From JBGVMW01 sp045125095 (GTDB lineage: Bacteria; Bacillota; Clostridia; Lachnospirales; Lachnospiraceae), in contig JBGVMW010000167.1 in NCBI GenBank assembly GCA_045125095.1, positions 1-30,645 of the forward strand: a stretch of DNA of 30,645 nt. Reading direction: 5' to 3'. This document shows, in pieces, positions 22,724 to 30,645 of the stretch. The position numbers and the translations under genes were made by a program. The notes below the pieces were generated by a model that made no database searches, was not told the origin of the DNA, and was given only the letters and a program-made list of their open reading frames with translations. The first letter of the stretch is position 1. Every line of letters starts with the position of its first letter.

Positions 22724-24097
22724 ATGAGTTTACCAATTGATTTTTTAAACAAAATGGAGAAATTGTTAGGGGAAGAATATGAGGAATTTCTGTCTTCCTA
22801 TGAGATGCCAAAAGTAACGGGAATTCGCGTCAATCCGTTGAAAAGAGCAGTAGAGGAATCGGTTGCAGCGTTACCCTTTGAACTAAAGAAAATAACGTGG
22901 GCAGAGGAAGGGTATTGCGTGAAGGATAGCAATGGATTACGTCCGGGGAAGCACCCATTTCATGATGCAGGGGTGTACTACATGCAGGAGCCTTCGGCTA
23001 TGGCACCGGCAGAGCAGTTAGAAGTACAGCCAGGGGAACGTGTTTTAGATCTATGTGCGGCGCCTGGAGGGAAAAGTACACAGCTTGCAGGAAAGTTGAA
23101 GGGACAGGGATTTTTGCTTGCCAATGAAATTCATCCTGCAAGAGCACAGATTTTATCCCAAAATATGGAACGATTAGGTATTGGTAACGCAGTGGTTACA
23201 AATGAGACACCTGACCGTTTGGCAGTTCGTTTTCCGGAATATTTCCATAAAGTACTGGTTGATGCACCATGTTCCGGTGAGGGCATGTTCCGCAAGGATG
23301 AGAATGCTGGTGAAGAATGGAGTCTTGCTAATGTGGAGAAATGTGCAGAAAGACAGGCAGAAGTATTGCATGCAGCGGCACAGATGTGTCGTAAGGGTGG
23401 AAGATTAGTCTATTCCACATGTACTTTTTCACCAGAGGAAAATGAACAGACAGTAGTGCGTTTTCTGCAAAATCATCCGGAATTTTCACTGTGTAAGCCG
23501 ATATGGTATGAAGGATTTTCTTCTGGTCGGCAGGAGTGGGCAGAATGTGATGAAATATTGGTTGCGGAAACGGTACGGTTGTGGCCGCATAAATTACATG
23601 GAGAAGGTCATTTTATGGCAGCATTTTGTAAAAATGGAACACAGGAAGAACAGAAAGTACGATATCCTGTATATTTCAAGGACAAGAAAAAGCTGGCAGA
23701 CTATGAAAATTTTGCAAAATGCTATTTGATAGACAAGCCAGCAGAGCTATTTGTTGTGTTTGGAGAGCAACTATATTCCATACCACAGGAAATGCTACAG
23801 TATGATAAATTAAAGGTAGTGCGCCCTGGTCTGCATATAGGAACCTTTTTGAAAAATAGATTTGAGCCATCTCATGCGCTGGCATTGTATTGTAACCGCG
23901 AACAGGTAAAGCAGTCCATTGATTTAGAATGGAATAGCAACGAATGCATGGCATATTTGAAAGGAGAAACGATTGCGTGTGAGGAAAGTCTGAAAGGATG
24001 GGTATTAGTTTGTTGTAATGGATATTCACTAGGATGGGGAAAAGCAAATAACGGAACCTTGAAGAATCACTATCCGAAGGGGTTGAGATGGATGTAA
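22724..24097 (+). CDS. rsmF: rRNA cytosine-C5 methyltransferase, RsmF type
   Basis: This 457-residue SAM enzyme belongs to the NOL1/NOP2/Sun family, which makes 5-methylcytosine in rRNA. The SAM motif DLCAAPGGKS is at 109-118. The two catalytic cysteines are C183 in DAPCSGEGMF and C233 in YSTCTF, both present. The C-terminal ~170 residues form the RsmF-type extension, ending KGWVLVCCNGYSLGWGKAN, a PUA-like RNA-binding end. It follows the XRE gene by 37 nt and may be co-transcribed. The target base cannot be told from sequence. Confidence 0.93.
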   Translation: MSLPIDFLNKMEKLLGEEYEEFLSSYEMPKVTGIRVNPLKRAVEESVAALPFELKKITWAEEGYCVKDSNGLRPGKHPFHDAGVYYMQEPSAMAPAEQLEVQPGERVLDLCAAPGGKSTQLAGKLKGQGFLLANEIHPARAQILSQNMERLGIGNAVVTNETPDRLAVRFPEYFHKVLVDAPCSGEGMFRKDENAGEEWSLANVEKCAERQAEVLHAAAQMCRKGGRLVYSTCTFSPEENEQTVVRFLQNHPEFSLCKPIWYEGFSSGRQEWAECDEILVAETVRLWPHKLHGEGHFMAAFCKNGTQEEQKVRYPVYFKDKKKLADYENFAKCYLIDKPAELFVVFGEQLYSIPQEMLQYDKLKVVRPGLHIGTFLKNRFEPSHALALYCNREQVKQSIDLEWNSNECMAYLKGETIACEESLKGWVLVCCNGYSLGWGKANNGTLKNHYPKGLRWM

Positions 24098-24130
24098 CAA
24101 AGATTACATTCTATGATAAAACGTATATAA

Positions 24131-24161
24131 AAAAGCACTGGCTGACGGGACCAGTGCTTTT
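24131..24161. terminator. Bidirectional terminator between rsmF and rpsT
   Basis: AAAAGCACTGG (24131-24141) pairs with CCAGTGCTTTT (24151-24161). T-runs exist on both strands. Confidence 0.93.
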
Positions 24162-24177
24162 GTGTATTTAAATGAGA

Positions 24178-24441
24178 TTACGCAATGCTGTTTACAGCTT
24201 TTGCTAAACGAGATACTTTTCTAGCAGCGTTGTTCTTGTGGTAAACACCTTTAGAAGTAGCCATCTCTATTTTCTTTGTAGCAAGAACTAATGCATCCTT
24301 TGCTACAGCAGCATCTTTAGCAGCTACAGCAGCTTCTACCTTTTTGATGCAAGTCTTAACTTCAGACTTGATAGACTTATTTCTCTCTGTTTTAGTTGCG
24401 ATTACTTTAATTCTCTTTTTTGCAGATTTAATATTAGCCAA
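24178..24441 (-). CDS. rpsT: 30S ribosomal protein S20 (TTG start)
   Basis: This 87-residue basic protein starts MANIKSAKKRIKVI and has KGVYHKNNAARKVSRLAKAV, typical for S20, which binds 16S rRNA early in assembly. The start codon is TTG at 24441, 9 nt after GGAGG; S20 commonly uses weak starts linked to autoregulation in E. coli. It is monocistronic, with its own promoter at 24536-24564 and a 5' leader hairpin at 24491-24525. Placement next to gpr on the opposite strand is common in Clostridia. Confidence 0.97.
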   Translation of the reverse strand: MANIKSAKKRIKVIATKTERNKSIKSEVKTCIKKVEAAVAAKDAAVAKDALVLATKKIEMATSKGVYHKNNAARKVSRLAKAVNSIA

Positions 24442-24490
24442 ACCTGTACACCTCCACTGAATATCGTTAAATTCCTAATTATCTTACAGC

Positions 24491-24525
24491 GTTTACGCTA
24501 AACGGACACGGACATTAACGTAAAC
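24491..24525 (-). promoter_or_regulatory. 5' leader hairpin of rpsT mRNA
   Basis: GTTTACGCTAAA (24491-24502) and ATTAACGTAAAC (24514-24525) form an 11-12 bp stem with one G-U and a GC-rich loop. It begins only a few bases after the expected transcription start. It could protect the mRNA end or bind S20 for feedback. Confidence 0.5.
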
Positions 24526-24535
24526 ATACCATAAT

Positions 24536-24564
24536 ATAATAATAAAAAGAGATTTATTTGTCAA
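24536..24564 (-). promoter_or_regulatory. Sigma-A promoter of rpsT
   Basis: On the minus strand, TTGACA (24559-24564), 17-bp spacer, TATTAT (24536-24541). Confidence 0.8.
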
Positions 24565-24639
24565 TACATTTTTGTGAAATAAATGGGGAAAATAGATAAT
24601 GTTGTATAAAAGAAAAGGTACAACAGATTGGAGTGAAAT

Positions 24640-25590
24640 ATGAAGGAATACGAAATTCGTACGGACTTGGCACTGGAGGAAACGGAGCGGTTTGAGGGAA
24701 ATAACTGGGAAATCAAAGGTGTTCGTGTAGAGGAAAATTTTGATGAGGAGCGTTTAGTTACGACTACCATTGTGTATATTGACACTGAGCAGGGGGCAAA
24801 GGCTATGGGGAAACCTGTAGGATGCTATATTACATTAGAAGCGCCGGCAATGGATGAGAATGATGAAGAATATCATCGTGAAATATCAGAATGTGTTGCG
24901 GCGCAAATAGAGAGACTTCTTCCATGTACATCAGATAAAAAAATTCTGGTGGTAGGACTGGGAAATCGTGAGGTGACAGCAGACTCTCTTGGACCTCTTG
25001 TAGTGGACAATCTATTTGTTACCAGACATTTGATAAAGGAATATGGTCAGCAGGTATTTGGGGAGAAAACATATTGTCAGGTCAGCTCTGTTGCACCGGG
25101 GGTTATGGCGCAGACAGGAATGGAAACATCAGAGATTGTTCATGGAATTGTGGAGGCTACTAAGCCGGATGCGCTTGTCGTGATTGATGCATTGGCAGCA
25201 AGAAATACAGGAAGATTAAGCCGGACGATTCAGATTACCGATGCAGGAATTCACCCGGGTTCCGGTGTGGGAAATTATCGCAATGCAATTACAAAAGAAA
25301 CGATGGGCATACCAGTGATTTCCTTAGGTGTGCCAACCGTAGTAGATGCAGCCACTATTGTGAAGGATACGATGGATAATTTGCTGTCGGCATTAAATCA
25401 GGGGAGCATGGAGAAAGTGTACAAAGAATTTGGCGAAGAGGAACAATATCAGTTAATTCGTGAATTATTGGCGCCGTCGTTGCATACGATGTATGTAACT
25501 CCTAAGAATATGGATGAGACAGTGAAACGGTTAAGCTTTACCATTTCAGAAGCGTTGAACATGGCTTTTGCGAGTGCAAGGAATCAGTAA
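24640..25590 (+). CDS. gpr: Germination protease GPR
   Basis: This 316-residue spore protease degrades small acid-soluble proteins during germination. The N-terminal IRTDLALEE resembles both the propeptide and its own cleavage site. VVGLGNREVTADSLGP and VAPGVMAQTGMETSEIV are family signatures, and DALVVIDALAARN carries a conserved Asp. HPGSGVGNYRN follows. The length fits the family. The start follows TTGGAGTGAAAT. spoIIP follows by 22 nt, the usual pairing. In Bacillus the gene is made in the forespore; I saw no convincing sigma-F or sigma-G promoter here. Confidence 0.97.
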   Translation: MKEYEIRTDLALEETERFEGNNWEIKGVRVEENFDEERLVTTTIVYIDTEQGAKAMGKPVGCYITLEAPAMDENDEEYHREISECVAAQIERLLPCTSDKKILVVGLGNREVTADSLGPLVVDNLFVTRHLIKEYGQQVFGEKTYCQVSSVAPGVMAQTGMETSEIVHGIVEATKPDALVVIDALAARNTGRLSRTIQITDAGIHPGSGVGNYRNAITKETMGIPVISLGVPTVVDAATIVKDTMDNLLSALNQGSMEKVYKEFGEEEQYQLIRELLAPSLHTMYVTPKNMDETVKRLSFTISEALNMAFASARNQ

Positions 25591-25612
25591 CACAATATGG
25601 ATTAGGAGTAAT

Positions 25613-26866
25613 ATGGGATGGGAGCATAAAAATATGAGTCGAAGACGTGGGGAGTGGAAGCGTGCTGTTATAATTGTACTATCTGCCATATTGGGGGTAT
25701 ATTGTCTGATAACAGGCGTTTCTTTAATTGAAAATAGAAATCAGGCGTTTTTTAAGGAGTGCAGGGAGCGGCTTCGTATTCGTTTTGAAAAACAGGCAGC
25801 AGGGCAGGTAGTAGCCCTTTCTGCCTATATGTTAGAAGAGGAGACGGGAATGGAGGAACGGATGCTGACAGGTTATCTTCCTTTTTTTTCTTATGCCCGG
25901 GGACAGACCGTTTATGAGACAGCAAGTGAAGATGCGGTAATTTATGAGAAGATTTTAGAACGGCAGGCAAGATTAGAAAACGAAGCGGTGGTATCTGCAA
26001 AAGCAGAAACCGAGGAAAAATTGGAGGAAACGAAAAAAATAGAGGATACTGTTGAACAGCCTGTGACGGCAGAGATTGTGCGGGAAAAACAAACAGAACT
26101 GACAAAGGAACAGTTATCTGATACATTGTGGCTTCGGAAAAATTTTTATACCATCGATCCGAGTACGTCCATTTCTGACAGCCAGTTAGATTATATGAAA
26201 TTCATGGAAACGGATATGAAAATAAAAGAGACAGAAGGTCCCCAGATTCTTATTTTCCATACCCATTCCCAGGAATGTTTTACGGATTCGGTAGAGGGTG
26301 ATCCGAACACCAGCATTGTGGCAGTAGGAGCATATTTAACTGAATTGTTAGAGAAACAGTACGGATTTCAAGTTCTTCATCATACAAAAGAATATGATAT
26401 GATTGATGGAAAATTGGACAGGAATGAAGCGTATTCCTTGGCACAGCCGGATTTGATACAAATTCTGGAAGAAAATCCTTCGATACAGGTAATTCTTGAT
26501 ATACATAGTGACGGAGTACAAAAAGATCAGCATCTTGTTACAGACGTAGATGGAAAACCAACGGCACAGATTATGTTTTTTAATGGGTTAAGTTATCTAA
26601 ATGCAGTGGGGAAAGTAGAATATCTGAAAAATGATAATTTAGAGGGAAATCTTGCTTTTTCCTTTCAACTGCAAAAGGCGGCAGAAGAATATTTTCCGGG
26701 GTATGCAAGAAGAATTTATCTGAAGGGATACCGTTATAATCTGCATTTGCTTCCGAAAAGTGTTGTGATAGAGGTTGGTGCCCAGACCAATACATTGCAG
26801 GAGGAATTGAATGCAATGGAGCCACTGGCTTTTGTTTTAAATGAGGTTTTACATGGGAAAAAATAG
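25613..26866 (+). CDS. spoIIP: Stage II sporulation protein P (septal peptidoglycan amidase)
   Basis: This 417-residue protein has an N-terminal membrane anchor (about residues 17-40; VIILSAILGVY-like hydrophobic run) and a coiled acidic linker (about 110-165). The SpoIIP amidase domain runs from ~205, with zinc-site motifs HTHSQE (216-221) and LDIHSDGV, plus VVIEVGAQTNTLQEE at the end. With SpoIID and SpoIIM it drives membrane migration in engulfment. Start choice is uncertain: ATG 25613 has AGGAG 4 nt away, while ATG 25634 has GGGAG 9 nt away. Both keep the anchor. It follows gpr closely and precedes lepA. Confidence 0.95.
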   Translation: MGWEHKNMSRRRGEWKRAVIIVLSAILGVYCLITGVSLIENRNQAFFKECRERLRIRFEKQAAGQVVALSAYMLEEETGMEERMLTGYLPFFSYARGQTVYETASEDAVIYEKILERQARLENEAVVSAKAETEEKLEETKKIEDTVEQPVTAEIVREKQTELTKEQLSDTLWLRKNFYTIDPSTSISDSQLDYMKFMETDMKIKETEGPQILIFHTHSQECFTDSVEGDPNTSIVAVGAYLTELLEKQYGFQVLHHTKEYDMIDGKLDRNEAYSLAQPDLIQILEENPSIQVILDIHSDGVQKDQHLVTDVDGKPTAQIMFFNGLSYLNAVGKVEYLKNDNLEGNLAFSFQLQKAAEEYFPGYARRIYLKGYRYNLHLLPKSVVIEVGAQTNTLQEELNAMEPLAFVLNEVLHGKK

Positions 26867-26893
26867 CAAATACAAACCGGTAATGGTAGATAC

Positions 26894-26923
26894 TTGCTAG
26901 ATAATATGAAATTGTGTTATAAT
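26894..26923 (+). promoter_or_regulatory. Candidate sigma-A promoter of lepA-hemW
   Basis: TTGCTA (26894-26899), 18-bp spacer, TATAAT (26918-26923). It lies in the 215-bp gap, separating constitutive lepA from the sporulation pair. The leader is about 150 nt and I see no riboswitch in it. Confidence 0.6.
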
Positions 26924-27081
26924 GTTTTTAATTATGCATCATGGTACAATGCTTATCAAATAACACGTATGGAAGTAATTTATTTACCTGGTATAGCAGA
27001 TATTTAATTTATGATGATACAGTGAACAAGATAAGAAGTGTTGTATTAGTATGGAAATATTTACAGAAATAGAGGTAGTGT

Positions 27082-28896
27082 ATGGCACAGATAGAGCAGA
27101 ATAAAATACGAAATTTTTGTATTATCGCACATATTGACCACGGAAAGTCTACGTTGGCAGACCGTATTATAGAAAAAACAGGCTTGTTGACCAGTCGTGA
27201 AATGCAGGCACAGGTTCTTGATAACATGGATTTGGAACGTGAACGTGGTATTACAATTAAAGCGCAGACCGTTCGTATCGTATATAAGGCAGAGGATGGC
27301 GAAGAATATATTTTTAATTTGATTGATACACCGGGACATGTAGACTTTAACTATGAAGTTTCACGAAGCCTTGCTGCTTGTGATGGTGCAATACTGGTTG
27401 TAGATGCAGCGCAGGGTATTGAGGCACAGACGTTGGCAAATGTATATCTGGCACTTGACCATGACTTAGAGGTGATTCCTGTTATCAACAAAATTGACCT
27501 ACCAAGTGCAGAGCCACAGAGAGTTATCGACGAGATTGAAGATGTTATTGGCTTGGAAGCGCAGGATGCACCACAGATTTCAGCTAAGGCAGGGTTAAAT
27601 ATTGAGCAGGTATTAGAGCAGATAGTAAAGAAAATTCCGGCACCTACAGGAGATGCCGATGCCCCGTTGAAGGCATTGATTTTTGACTCTTTGTATGATG
27701 CCTATAAGGGTGTTATTATTTTCTGCCGTATCAAAGAGGGAACGGTGAAAAAAGGTACTCGCATTCGTATGATGGCAACCGGTGCGGTAGAAGAAGTCGT
27801 AGAAGTTGGTTATTTTGGAGCAGGACAGTTTATTCCATGTGAGGAATTATCTGCCGGCATGGTTGGTTATATCACAGCAAGTATTAAAAAGGTAAAAGAT
27901 ACACAGGTAGGAGATACCGTAACGGATGCAGACAGACCTTGTGCAGAGCCACTTCCTGGTTATAAGAAAGTAAATCCTATGGTATACTGCGGATTATATC
28001 CTGCTGATGGTGCAAAATATGGTGACCTTAGGGATGCTCTTGAAAAATTACAGTTAAATGATGCCGCATTGCAGTATGAGCCGGAAACATCCATTGCTTT
28101 AGGATTTGGATTCCGTTGTGGTTTCTTAGGATTGTTGCATTTAGAGATAATTCAGGAGCGATTAGAGCGTGAATATAATTTAGACCTGGTAACGACTGCA
28201 CCGGGCGTTGTATATAAAGTGCATAAGACCAGTGGAGAAGTGATTGAGCTTACCAACCCATCCAATCTGCCGGACCCGTCAGAGATTGATTTCATGGAAG
28301 AACCAATGGTATCAGCGGAAATCATGGTTACTTCGGAATTTATTGGACAGATTATGGACTTGTGCCAGGAGCGACGTGGTGTATATCTCAGTATGGAGTA
28401 CATGGAGGAGACAAGAGCGTTAATTAAGTATGATTTGCCATTGAATGAGATTATTTATGATTTCTTTGATGCGTTAAAATCGCGTTCCAGAGGATATGCT
28501 TCTTTTGACTATGAATTAAAGGGATACGTACCATCTAAGCTTGTAAAATTAGATATTTTAATCAATAAAGAGGAAGTGGATGCGTTGTCGTTTATTGTAC
28601 ATGCAGATTCGGCTTACGAAAGAGGTCGCAAGATGTGTGAAAAATTAAAGGACGAAATTCCAAGACATTTATTTGAAATTCCAATTCAGGCAGCAGTTGG
28701 TGGAAAAGTCATTGCTCGTGAAACGGTAAAAGCAATGCGTAAGGACGTACTTGCAAAATGTTACGGTGGTGATATTACCCGTAAGAAAAAGCTGTTAGAG
28801 AAGCAGAAAGAAGGAAAGAAGCGTATGCGTCAGGTAGGTAATGTGGAGATTCCACAGAAGGCCTTCATGAGCGTATTGAAGCTGGATGATAATTAA
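27082..28896 (+). CDS. lepA: Elongation factor 4 (back-translocating GTPase)
   Basis: This 604-residue GTPase acts on the ribosome. G1 is AHIDHGKST (16-24), G2 lies in RGITIKAQTV, G3 is DTPGHVDF, and G4 is NKIDLPSA. Domains III, V and the LepA-specific C-terminus follow (KCYGGDITRKKKLLEKQKEG, then AFMSVLKLDDN), complete and of usual length. The start follows GAGGTAGTGT. hemW overlaps its stop by one base (TAATG), so the two are coupled, as in many Firmicutes. Confidence 0.98.
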   Translation: MAQIEQNKIRNFCIIAHIDHGKSTLADRIIEKTGLLTSREMQAQVLDNMDLERERGITIKAQTVRIVYKAEDGEEYIFNLIDTPGHVDFNYEVSRSLAACDGAILVVDAAQGIEAQTLANVYLALDHDLEVIPVINKIDLPSAEPQRVIDEIEDVIGLEAQDAPQISAKAGLNIEQVLEQIVKKIPAPTGDADAPLKALIFDSLYDAYKGVIIFCRIKEGTVKKGTRIRMMATGAVEEVVEVGYFGAGQFIPCEELSAGMVGYITASIKKVKDTQVGDTVTDADRPCAEPLPGYKKVNPMVYCGLYPADGAKYGDLRDALEKLQLNDAALQYEPETSIALGFGFRCGFLGLLHLEIIQERLEREYNLDLVTTAPGVVYKVHKTSGEVIELTNPSNLPDPSEIDFMEEPMVSAEIMVTSEFIGQIMDLCQERRGVYLSMEYMEETRALIKYDLPLNEIIYDFFDALKSRSRGYASFDYELKGYVPSKLVKLDILINKEEVDALSFIVHADSAYERGRKMCEKLKDEIPRHLFEIPIQAAVGGKVIARETVKAMRKDVLAKCYGGDITRKKKLLEKQKEGKKRMRQVGNVEIPQKAFMSVLKLDDN

Positions 28897-30065
28897 TGAA
28901 AGAATTAGAACTTTATATCCACATTCCTTTTTGTGTAAAAAAGTGTAATTATTGTGATTTTTTATCAGGACCTGTGGATGAACAGACCAGACAAGCCTAT
29001 GTAGACCGGTTGTGTATGGAGTTGGTGGAGGAAGCTGCATCATTACAAGATTATCAAATCAGTACTGTTTTTATAGGAGGAGGGACGCCGTCTCTCCTCT
29101 TTCTCACGCAGACAGAGCAGATTATGAATACCATACACAGGAATTACAACTTAGCAGATAACGCAGAAATAACCATGGAAGTCAATCCGGGAACCTGTTC
29201 TTCCATTAAGCTCAAGACATACAAAAGCTTAGGAATAAACCGCATAAGCTTTGGTTTGCAGGACACTAACAATGACAGGTTGAAAGCATTAGGACGAATC
29301 CATACTTATGAGGATTTTCTGGATAATTACACGCAGGCGAGAAAATGTGGATTTGACAATATTAACATTGATCTGTTATCTGCCTTGCCAGATCAGACAG
29401 CAAAGCAGTATGAGGACAGTCTGAAAAAAGTATGCCGTCTACAACCGGAGCATATCTCTGCCTATAGCCTGATTGTAGAGGAAGGCACCCCGTTTTTTGA
29501 GTGGTACGGTGAGGAAAACCGCTTGCGTGAGGAAGGAAAGTCAATTGCTAATCCGCATTTACCGTCAGAAGAAACAGAGCGTGATATGTACGAACTGACG
29601 AAAACGTTACTGCATACCCACGGTTACGAGCGGTATGAGATATCCAATTATGCCCGACAAGGAAAAGAGTGCAGACATAATCTTGGATATTGGAATCGAA
29701 CGGATTACCGGGGATTTGGATTAGGAGCGGCTTCTCTTTTGGAAAATACACGCTTTACAAACACGAGTGATTTGAGGGAATACTTAAATACGCCGGAAGG
29801 AGTTGCAATCCCCTGTTCAGAGCGAAATGTATTGTCTACTCAGGAACAGATGGAAGAAACGATGTTTCTTGGTCTTAGGAAAATAAAAGGTGTGTCAAAA
29901 CCGGAATTTTATCAGACTTTTGGTAGAAGTATGAGTCAGGTGTATGGGGATGTAATAAGAAAGCTGGTATCCCAAGGACTCTTAGTGGAAACAAGGGATG
30001 CAGTGCATTTGACAGAGGAAGGAATTTCTGTCAGTAATTATGCGATGGCAGAGTTTTTGTTGTAG
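28896..30065 (+). CDS. hemW: Radical SAM protein HemW (heme chaperone)
   Basis: This 389-residue protein has the radical-SAM cluster motif C13-x3-C17-x2-C20 in PFCVKKCNYCDF, the GGGTPSLL segment, EVNPGT and GINRISFGLQD. HemW proteins bind heme and were long mis-named coproporphyrinogen oxidase (HemN); they lack the extra cysteine of HemN. The C-terminal HemN-like domain (from ~300) ends at a normal length. The start is the A of the lepA stop (28896). The usual downstream hrcA-grpE-dnaK cluster of Firmicutes is not in view; palindromic repeats begin 26 bp after the stop. Confidence 0.96.
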   Translation: MKELELYIHIPFCVKKCNYCDFLSGPVDEQTRQAYVDRLCMELVEEAASLQDYQISTVFIGGGTPSLLFLTQTEQIMNTIHRNYNLADNAEITMEVNPGTCSSIKLKTYKSLGINRISFGLQDTNNDRLKALGRIHTYEDFLDNYTQARKCGFDNINIDLLSALPDQTAKQYEDSLKKVCRLQPEHISAYSLIVEEGTPFFEWYGEENRLREEGKSIANPHLPSEETERDMYELTKTLLHTHGYERYEISNYARQGKECRHNLGYWNRTDYRGFGLGAASLLENTRFTNTSDLREYLNTPEGVAIPCSERNVLSTQEQMEETMFLGLRKIKGVSKPEFYQTFGRSMSQVYGDVIRKLVSQGLLVETRDAVHLTEEGISVSNYAMAEFLL

Positions 30066-30090
30066 TGGGGCGATGTGTTTCGCATGGGGA

Positions 30091-30354
30091 AATTCGGATT
30101 TGTGCGTGCGTCAAGTGTGTTTTTGTCAACCGTCCGGCAGAGAGAGGGGCTGTTGCTTGCTATCAGAGTCAGGGCACTTAGCTGTAAGTGGTACTAAGGG
30201 ATTTTGCCTGTTGCTAAGGACAATCGGGAAAATATAGAACTCGCAAGCTCAAACAACTATATTTTCCCGATTAACGCACCAAGAAAAATCCCTAAGAACC
30301 ACTAGACATCTAACAAACAGCGTCTGATTGCAAGAAACAGCCCCTCTCTCTGCC
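30091..30354. repeat. Tandem palindromic element, copy 1
   Basis: The unit starts AATTCGGATTTGT (30091). Outer arms GGCAGAGAGAGGGGCTGTT (30136-30154) and its inverse (up to 30354) enclose a second stem (30187-30205 with 30285-30303). Inside is a perfect 16-bp stem, AATCGGGAAAATATAG (30222-30237) with CTATATTTTCCCGATT (30257-30272), around a 19-nt loop. The whole can fold into one ~220-nt hairpin. I see no ORF with a ribosome site inside. Classification as repeat, MITE or structured RNA is open. Confidence 0.85.
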
Positions 30355-30411
30355 TACCATAACGAAAACGCTAGTTGTTATGACAGTTTGAACTGCGGTA
30401 TATATATCAAG

Positions 30412-30645
30412 AATTCGGATTTGTCCGTGCGGCCAAGTGTGTTAGTCAACCGTCCGGCAGAGAGAGGGGCTGTTGGTTGCCCGTCCGGCTCCGGGTTGCA
30501 GTGAAGATTGGGAAATGGGGCAGGCTCCAAGGTATAAGTGATTCTAAGAGGCTTGAATTGCTGCTAAGGACAATCGGGAAAATATAGAACTCGCAAGCTC
30601 AGACAACTATATTTTTCCGCTTAACGCACCAATCCAACCCTCTAA
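30412..30645. repeat. Tandem palindromic element, copy 2 (cut by window end)
   Basis: It repeats copy 1 about 320 bp later: AATTCGGATTTGT (30412), the GGCAGAGAGAGGGGCTGTT arm (30456-30474), the inner stem (30572-30587 with 30607-30622) and an almost identical loop. The interval 30476-30560 differs in sequence and is ~30 bp longer. Its stem 30545-30564 pairs with 30626-30645. The outer right arm lies past the window. Confidence 0.82.

Noticed and set aside
24585..24594. GGGGAAAATA as a sigma-F-type -10 box for gpr
   Set aside because: It fits the -10 pattern, but no acceptable -35 lies 15-16 bp upstream, and such A-rich runs are common here.
30040..30237. 65-codon open frame at the end of hemW
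   Set aside because: It begins inside hemW, has no ribosome site, and runs across one arm of the palindromic repeat; composition is Cys/Gly/Leu-rich and not protein-like.
30091..30645. CRISPR array
   Set aside because: Only two copies, ~320 bp apart and palindromic over their full length; no short regular repeats or spacers.

Overview
The window looks like chromosomal DNA of an endospore-forming, low-GC Clostridia, most likely Lachnospiraceae. The evidence is the sporulation genes (spo0A, spoIVA, spoIIP, gpr, cotJ), the gpr-spoIIP-lepA-hemW and yicC-remA-gmk-rpoZ gene orders, dapL-type lysine synthesis, strong GGAGG ribosome sites and TTGACA/TATAAT promoters. No tRNA, rRNA or CRISPR array was seen.

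Positions 1-6200 are the disturbed part. They hold a yjdF operon led by an unannotated 50-residue ORF, a fragment of a UvrA-like ATPase, and two inverted copies of a hairpin-forming MITE-like repeat (955-1143 and 5966-6198). Between the repeats lie a large serine recombinase with a 59-residue companion ORF, a cotJ spore-coat operon whose third gene is frameshifted and truncated, and a TGS-uridine-kinase-type nucleoside kinase.

Positions 6200-13500 hold a small membrane protein, a rhodanese-TtcA fusion, a 5'-truncated remnant, spoIVA, a CmpB-like membrane protein, a PHP phosphoesterase, and the yicC-remA-gmk-rpoZ operon. Positions 13500-18700 hold dapL, which diverges from a histidine kinase/HD-GYP response regulator operon through two promoters with overlapping -10 boxes. 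A lone CheY-like receiver and a HAD phosphatase follow.

Positions 18790-20940 encode agmatine deiminase and N-carbamoylputrescine amidase, which together convert agmatine to putrescine. spo0A follows, with no spoIVB next to it, and diverges from an XRE regulator carrying a degenerate S24-like domain. Then come an RsmF-type rRNA methyltransferase, rpsT with a hairpin leader, and gpr-spoIIP-lepA-hemW.

The window ends (30091-30645) in two tandem copies of a long palindromic element. The middle stem sequence differs between copies while pairing is kept. This is the best candidate here for something undescribed.
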